In this document: one piece after another, positions 5,815 through 6,841 of the stretch
Numbering within the stretch: position 1 is the stretch's first letter
Layout: each line of letters begins with the position of its first letter
NCBI GenBank assembly: GCA_016926475.1
Contig: JAFGON010000098.1
Location: 1-6,841 of the forward strand
Direction of reading: 5' to 3'
Length of the DNA: 6,841 bases
From: a candidate division WOR-3 bacterium
GTDB lineage: Bacteria; SDB-A
Translations under genes and position numbers: made by a program
Notes under the pieces: generated by a model
Databases searched by the model: none
What the model saw: only the letters and a program-made list of their open reading frames with translations
Told to the model about the DNA's origin: nothing

Positions 5815-6654
5815 AAATGCTTTTTTCATAACCAGGACATCGTTCTCTTTTCCTTCTTCCCAGACTTTGAAGTTGACCTTTGAAAGAGATTCGGCCATTT
5901 CTTTCGAGTATTCCGGAACCATCATTGAGATGTAATCTTCCCCTGAATTTCCAGCGATTAGAGAAACAGCGGGAAGAATTGACATCGAATAACTGCCTGT
6001 CGGCTCGAGAGGGGTGAATATGTCCTTGAAGGCGTGTTTTGGCTGGATGAAGTATTTGTCCTCGAACCTGAACAGCTTTGCTTTTTTTTTCAAAAAACCG
6101 GAAGTGTCACCGCATTTTTTGACGAATTCCCAACCCAGAGGTATGTGGTCGTTATAACCGCATTTCTCTACAAATAGTTCGAAATCTTCTGAAATCGAGA
6201 CAGAATCCTTCCCGCATGGTTTGAATTTTTTGCTTTCAGATGATATTGATGTGAAATATTCGGCAGCGGCAAAACCGTCTCTTGTCGTGAGAGAAAGAGA
6301 TTCTTCGTTCAGGTAATACGTGGCGAACTCTGCTGATTGTATCTTGCCCGAAGAGAGAATCTGGCGGACCTTTTCCGCCGTGAAATCATAGAGAATTCTG
6401 CCCCAACCCCGGCCTTGAGAATTTTTGTGGACTCTCAACCCTTCAAGCCAGAGGGTCTGACATGGGTAAAAAGAAATTTTTACTGTGCCGATGACTTTGT
6501 TTTGTGTCTCGAGAACCCATAAATTGCCGTCTTTCAGCCATTCATCGAAAATTTCATCGAGGAAGTCGTGGCCTTCCCAGGTGTTTTCAGAAATGTCCGC
6601 GATGAAAGGCATGTCTTCTTTTCTGCATTCTCTTATCAGGAAATCTTTGTCCAT
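5806..6654 (-). CDS. GNAT-family N-acetyltransferase with C-terminal extension
   Basis: The product is 282 residues. The N-terminal half is a GNAT fold, which transfers an acetyl group from acetyl-CoA to an amine. It shows the opening IRECRKEDMPFIADI (7-21, the usual beta1-alpha1), the strand NKVIGTVKI (52-60), and motif A as LEGLRVHKNSQGRGWG (70-85) with the CoA-binding QGRGWG. LNEESLSLTTRDGF (115-128) fits the usual motif B region. Residues about 145-282 form a second region of unknown function, making it nearly twice the length of a single-domain GNAT; it may be a degenerate second GNAT repeat. ATG 6654 was chosen because GGAGG precedes it closely and the conserved fold begins right after. 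An upstream in-frame ATG at 6726 would add 24 polar residues without a ribosome binding site. Its 3' end overlaps the convergent dehydratase gene by 9 bp. The acceptor substrate cannot be predicted. Confidence 0.85.
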   Translation of the reverse strand: MDKDFLIRECRKEDMPFIADISENTWEGHDFLDEIFDEWLKDGNLWVLETQNKVIGTVKISFYPCQTLWLEGLRVHKNSQGRGWGRILYDFTAEKVRQILSSGKIQSAEFATYYLNEESLSLTTRDGFAAAEYFTSISSESKKFKPCGKDSVSISEDFELFVEKCGYNDHIPLGWEFVKKCGDTSGFLKKKAKLFRFEDKYFIQPKHAFKDIFTPLEPTGSYSMSILPAVSLIAGNSGEDYISMMVPEYSKEMAESLSKVNFKVWEEGKENDVLVMKKAFSP

Positions 6655-6658
6655 GGCG

Positions 6659-6663
6659 CCTCC
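6659..6663 (-). promoter_or_regulatory. Ribosome binding site of the acetyltransferase gene
   Basis: On the minus strand GGAGG stands 4 nt before ATG 6654 and decides between that start and ATG 6726. Confidence 0.8.
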
Positions 6664-6673
6664 AATTGAGGGT

Positions 6674-6702
6674 AATTTATCAGATTGACTTAAATTCAAC
6701 AA
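6674..6702 (-). promoter_or_regulatory. Weak candidate promoter of the acetyltransferase gene
   Basis: On the minus strand TTGTTG (6702-6697) and TAAATT (6679-6674) are 17 nt apart. The spacing is ideal but the matches to consensus are only 3 of 6 and 4 of 6. The leader would be about 13 nt, just enough to contain GGAGG. Confidence 0.25.
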
Positions 6703-6719
6703 GGTTTTTTGATTTTTTC

Positions 6720-6747
6720 TTGACATGACAAATCAATTAAGTAAAAT
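6720..6747 (+). promoter_or_regulatory. Promoter of the tRNA gene
   Basis: A perfect TTGACA (6720-6725) is followed after 16 nt by TAAAAT (6742-6747), 5 of 6 matches to the -10 consensus. The predicted start near 6754 is only a few bases before the mature tRNA 5' end at 6759. This is the best sigma70-like promoter in the window. Confidence 0.75.
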
Positions 6748-6758
6748 AAGACAGACTT

Positions 6759-6832
6759 GGGTCCGTAGCTCAGTCGGTTAGAGCATCTGACTCATAATCA
6801 GGTGGTCGTAGGTTCGAGTCCTACCGGGCCCA
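6759..6832 (+). tRNA. tRNA with anticodon CAT (elongator Met or Ile2)
   Basis: The 74-nt sequence folds as a full cloverleaf. The acceptor stem is GGGTCCG with CGGGCCC (one T-G pair), the D stem GCTC/GAGC, the anticodon stem TCTGA/TCAGG with loop CTCATAA, and the T arm GTAGG-TTCGAGT-CCTAC. The discriminator is A at 6832. The anticodon CAT is at 6793-6795. It is not the initiator: base 1 pairs with base 72 and the anticodon stem lacks the three G-C pairs. A CAT anticodon means either elongator Met or an Ile2 tRNA whose C34 is changed to lysidine by TilS. The A37-A38 loop and T arm remind me of bacterial Ile2, but this cannot be settled by eye. CCA is not encoded. Confidence 0.96.
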
Positions 6833-6841
6833 TTGACAATT

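Noticed and set aside
5812-5828. TGAAAA/TTTTCA hairpin as a terminator after the dehydratase gene
   Set aside because: The stem is six nearly all A-T pairs, lies inside the acetyltransferase coding end, and has no separate T tract.
6833-6838. TTGACA just after the tRNA as a -35 for a downstream gene
   Set aside because: The window ends three bases later, so no -10 can be examined.
1-6841. CRISPR arrays, insertion sequences or long repeats
   Set aside because: No spaced direct repeats, transposase motifs or terminal inverted repeats were seen on either strand.

Overview
The window looks like a piece of a double-membrane (Gram-negative type) bacterial chromosome. An exported protein looks like an outer-membrane beta-barrel and ends in aromatic Phe, there are Sec signal peptides, strong Shine-Dalgarno sites precede some genes, a sigma70-like promoter precedes a tRNA gene, and an RmlB-family sugar-nucleotide dehydratase is present. 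The leftmost gene is nevertheless a GatE-type amidotransferase subunit, a family described mainly from archaea. That mixture suggests an uncultured or deep-branching bacterial lineage (WOR-3/Stahlbacteria-like or a neighbouring candidate phylum), but this is a guess from gene content and not a phylogenetic result.

Layout. Positions 1-996 (minus strand): the first 332 codons of gatE, running off the left edge. Positions 997-1062: a 66-bp divergent promoter region. Positions 1063-5814 (plus strand): a tight four-gene run that looks like one operon. It holds a predicted outer-membrane beta-barrel, a secreted transglutaminase-like protein with an intact Cys-His-Asp triad, a secreted paralogue whose triad is lost and which carries an extra C-terminal domain, and a dTDP-glucose 4,6-dehydratase-family enzyme with Cys in place of the usual catalytic Asp. 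The gaps or overlaps are an 8-nt gap, a 4-nt ATGA overlap and a 1-nt TGATG overlap. Positions 5806-6654 (minus strand): a GNAT acetyltransferase, convergent with the operon and overlapping it by 9 bp. Positions 6655-6758: divergent promoters. Positions 6759-6832: a tRNA with anticodon CAT (elongator Met or Ile2).

How the genes may work together. Three consecutive secreted or envelope proteins, with a nucleotide-sugar enzyme translationally linked behind them, suggest a cell-surface module: a barrel in the outer membrane with an active and an inactive transglutaminase-fold protein in the periplasm or on the surface. The active/inactive pair is the most unusual element and could be an enzyme with a regulatory or scaffolding partner. 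The dehydratase may feed surface glycan synthesis, though no other sugar-pathway gene is in view. gatE, the acetyltransferase and the tRNA look like unrelated housekeeping neighbours. All family calls come from reading motifs by eye; no database search was possible.
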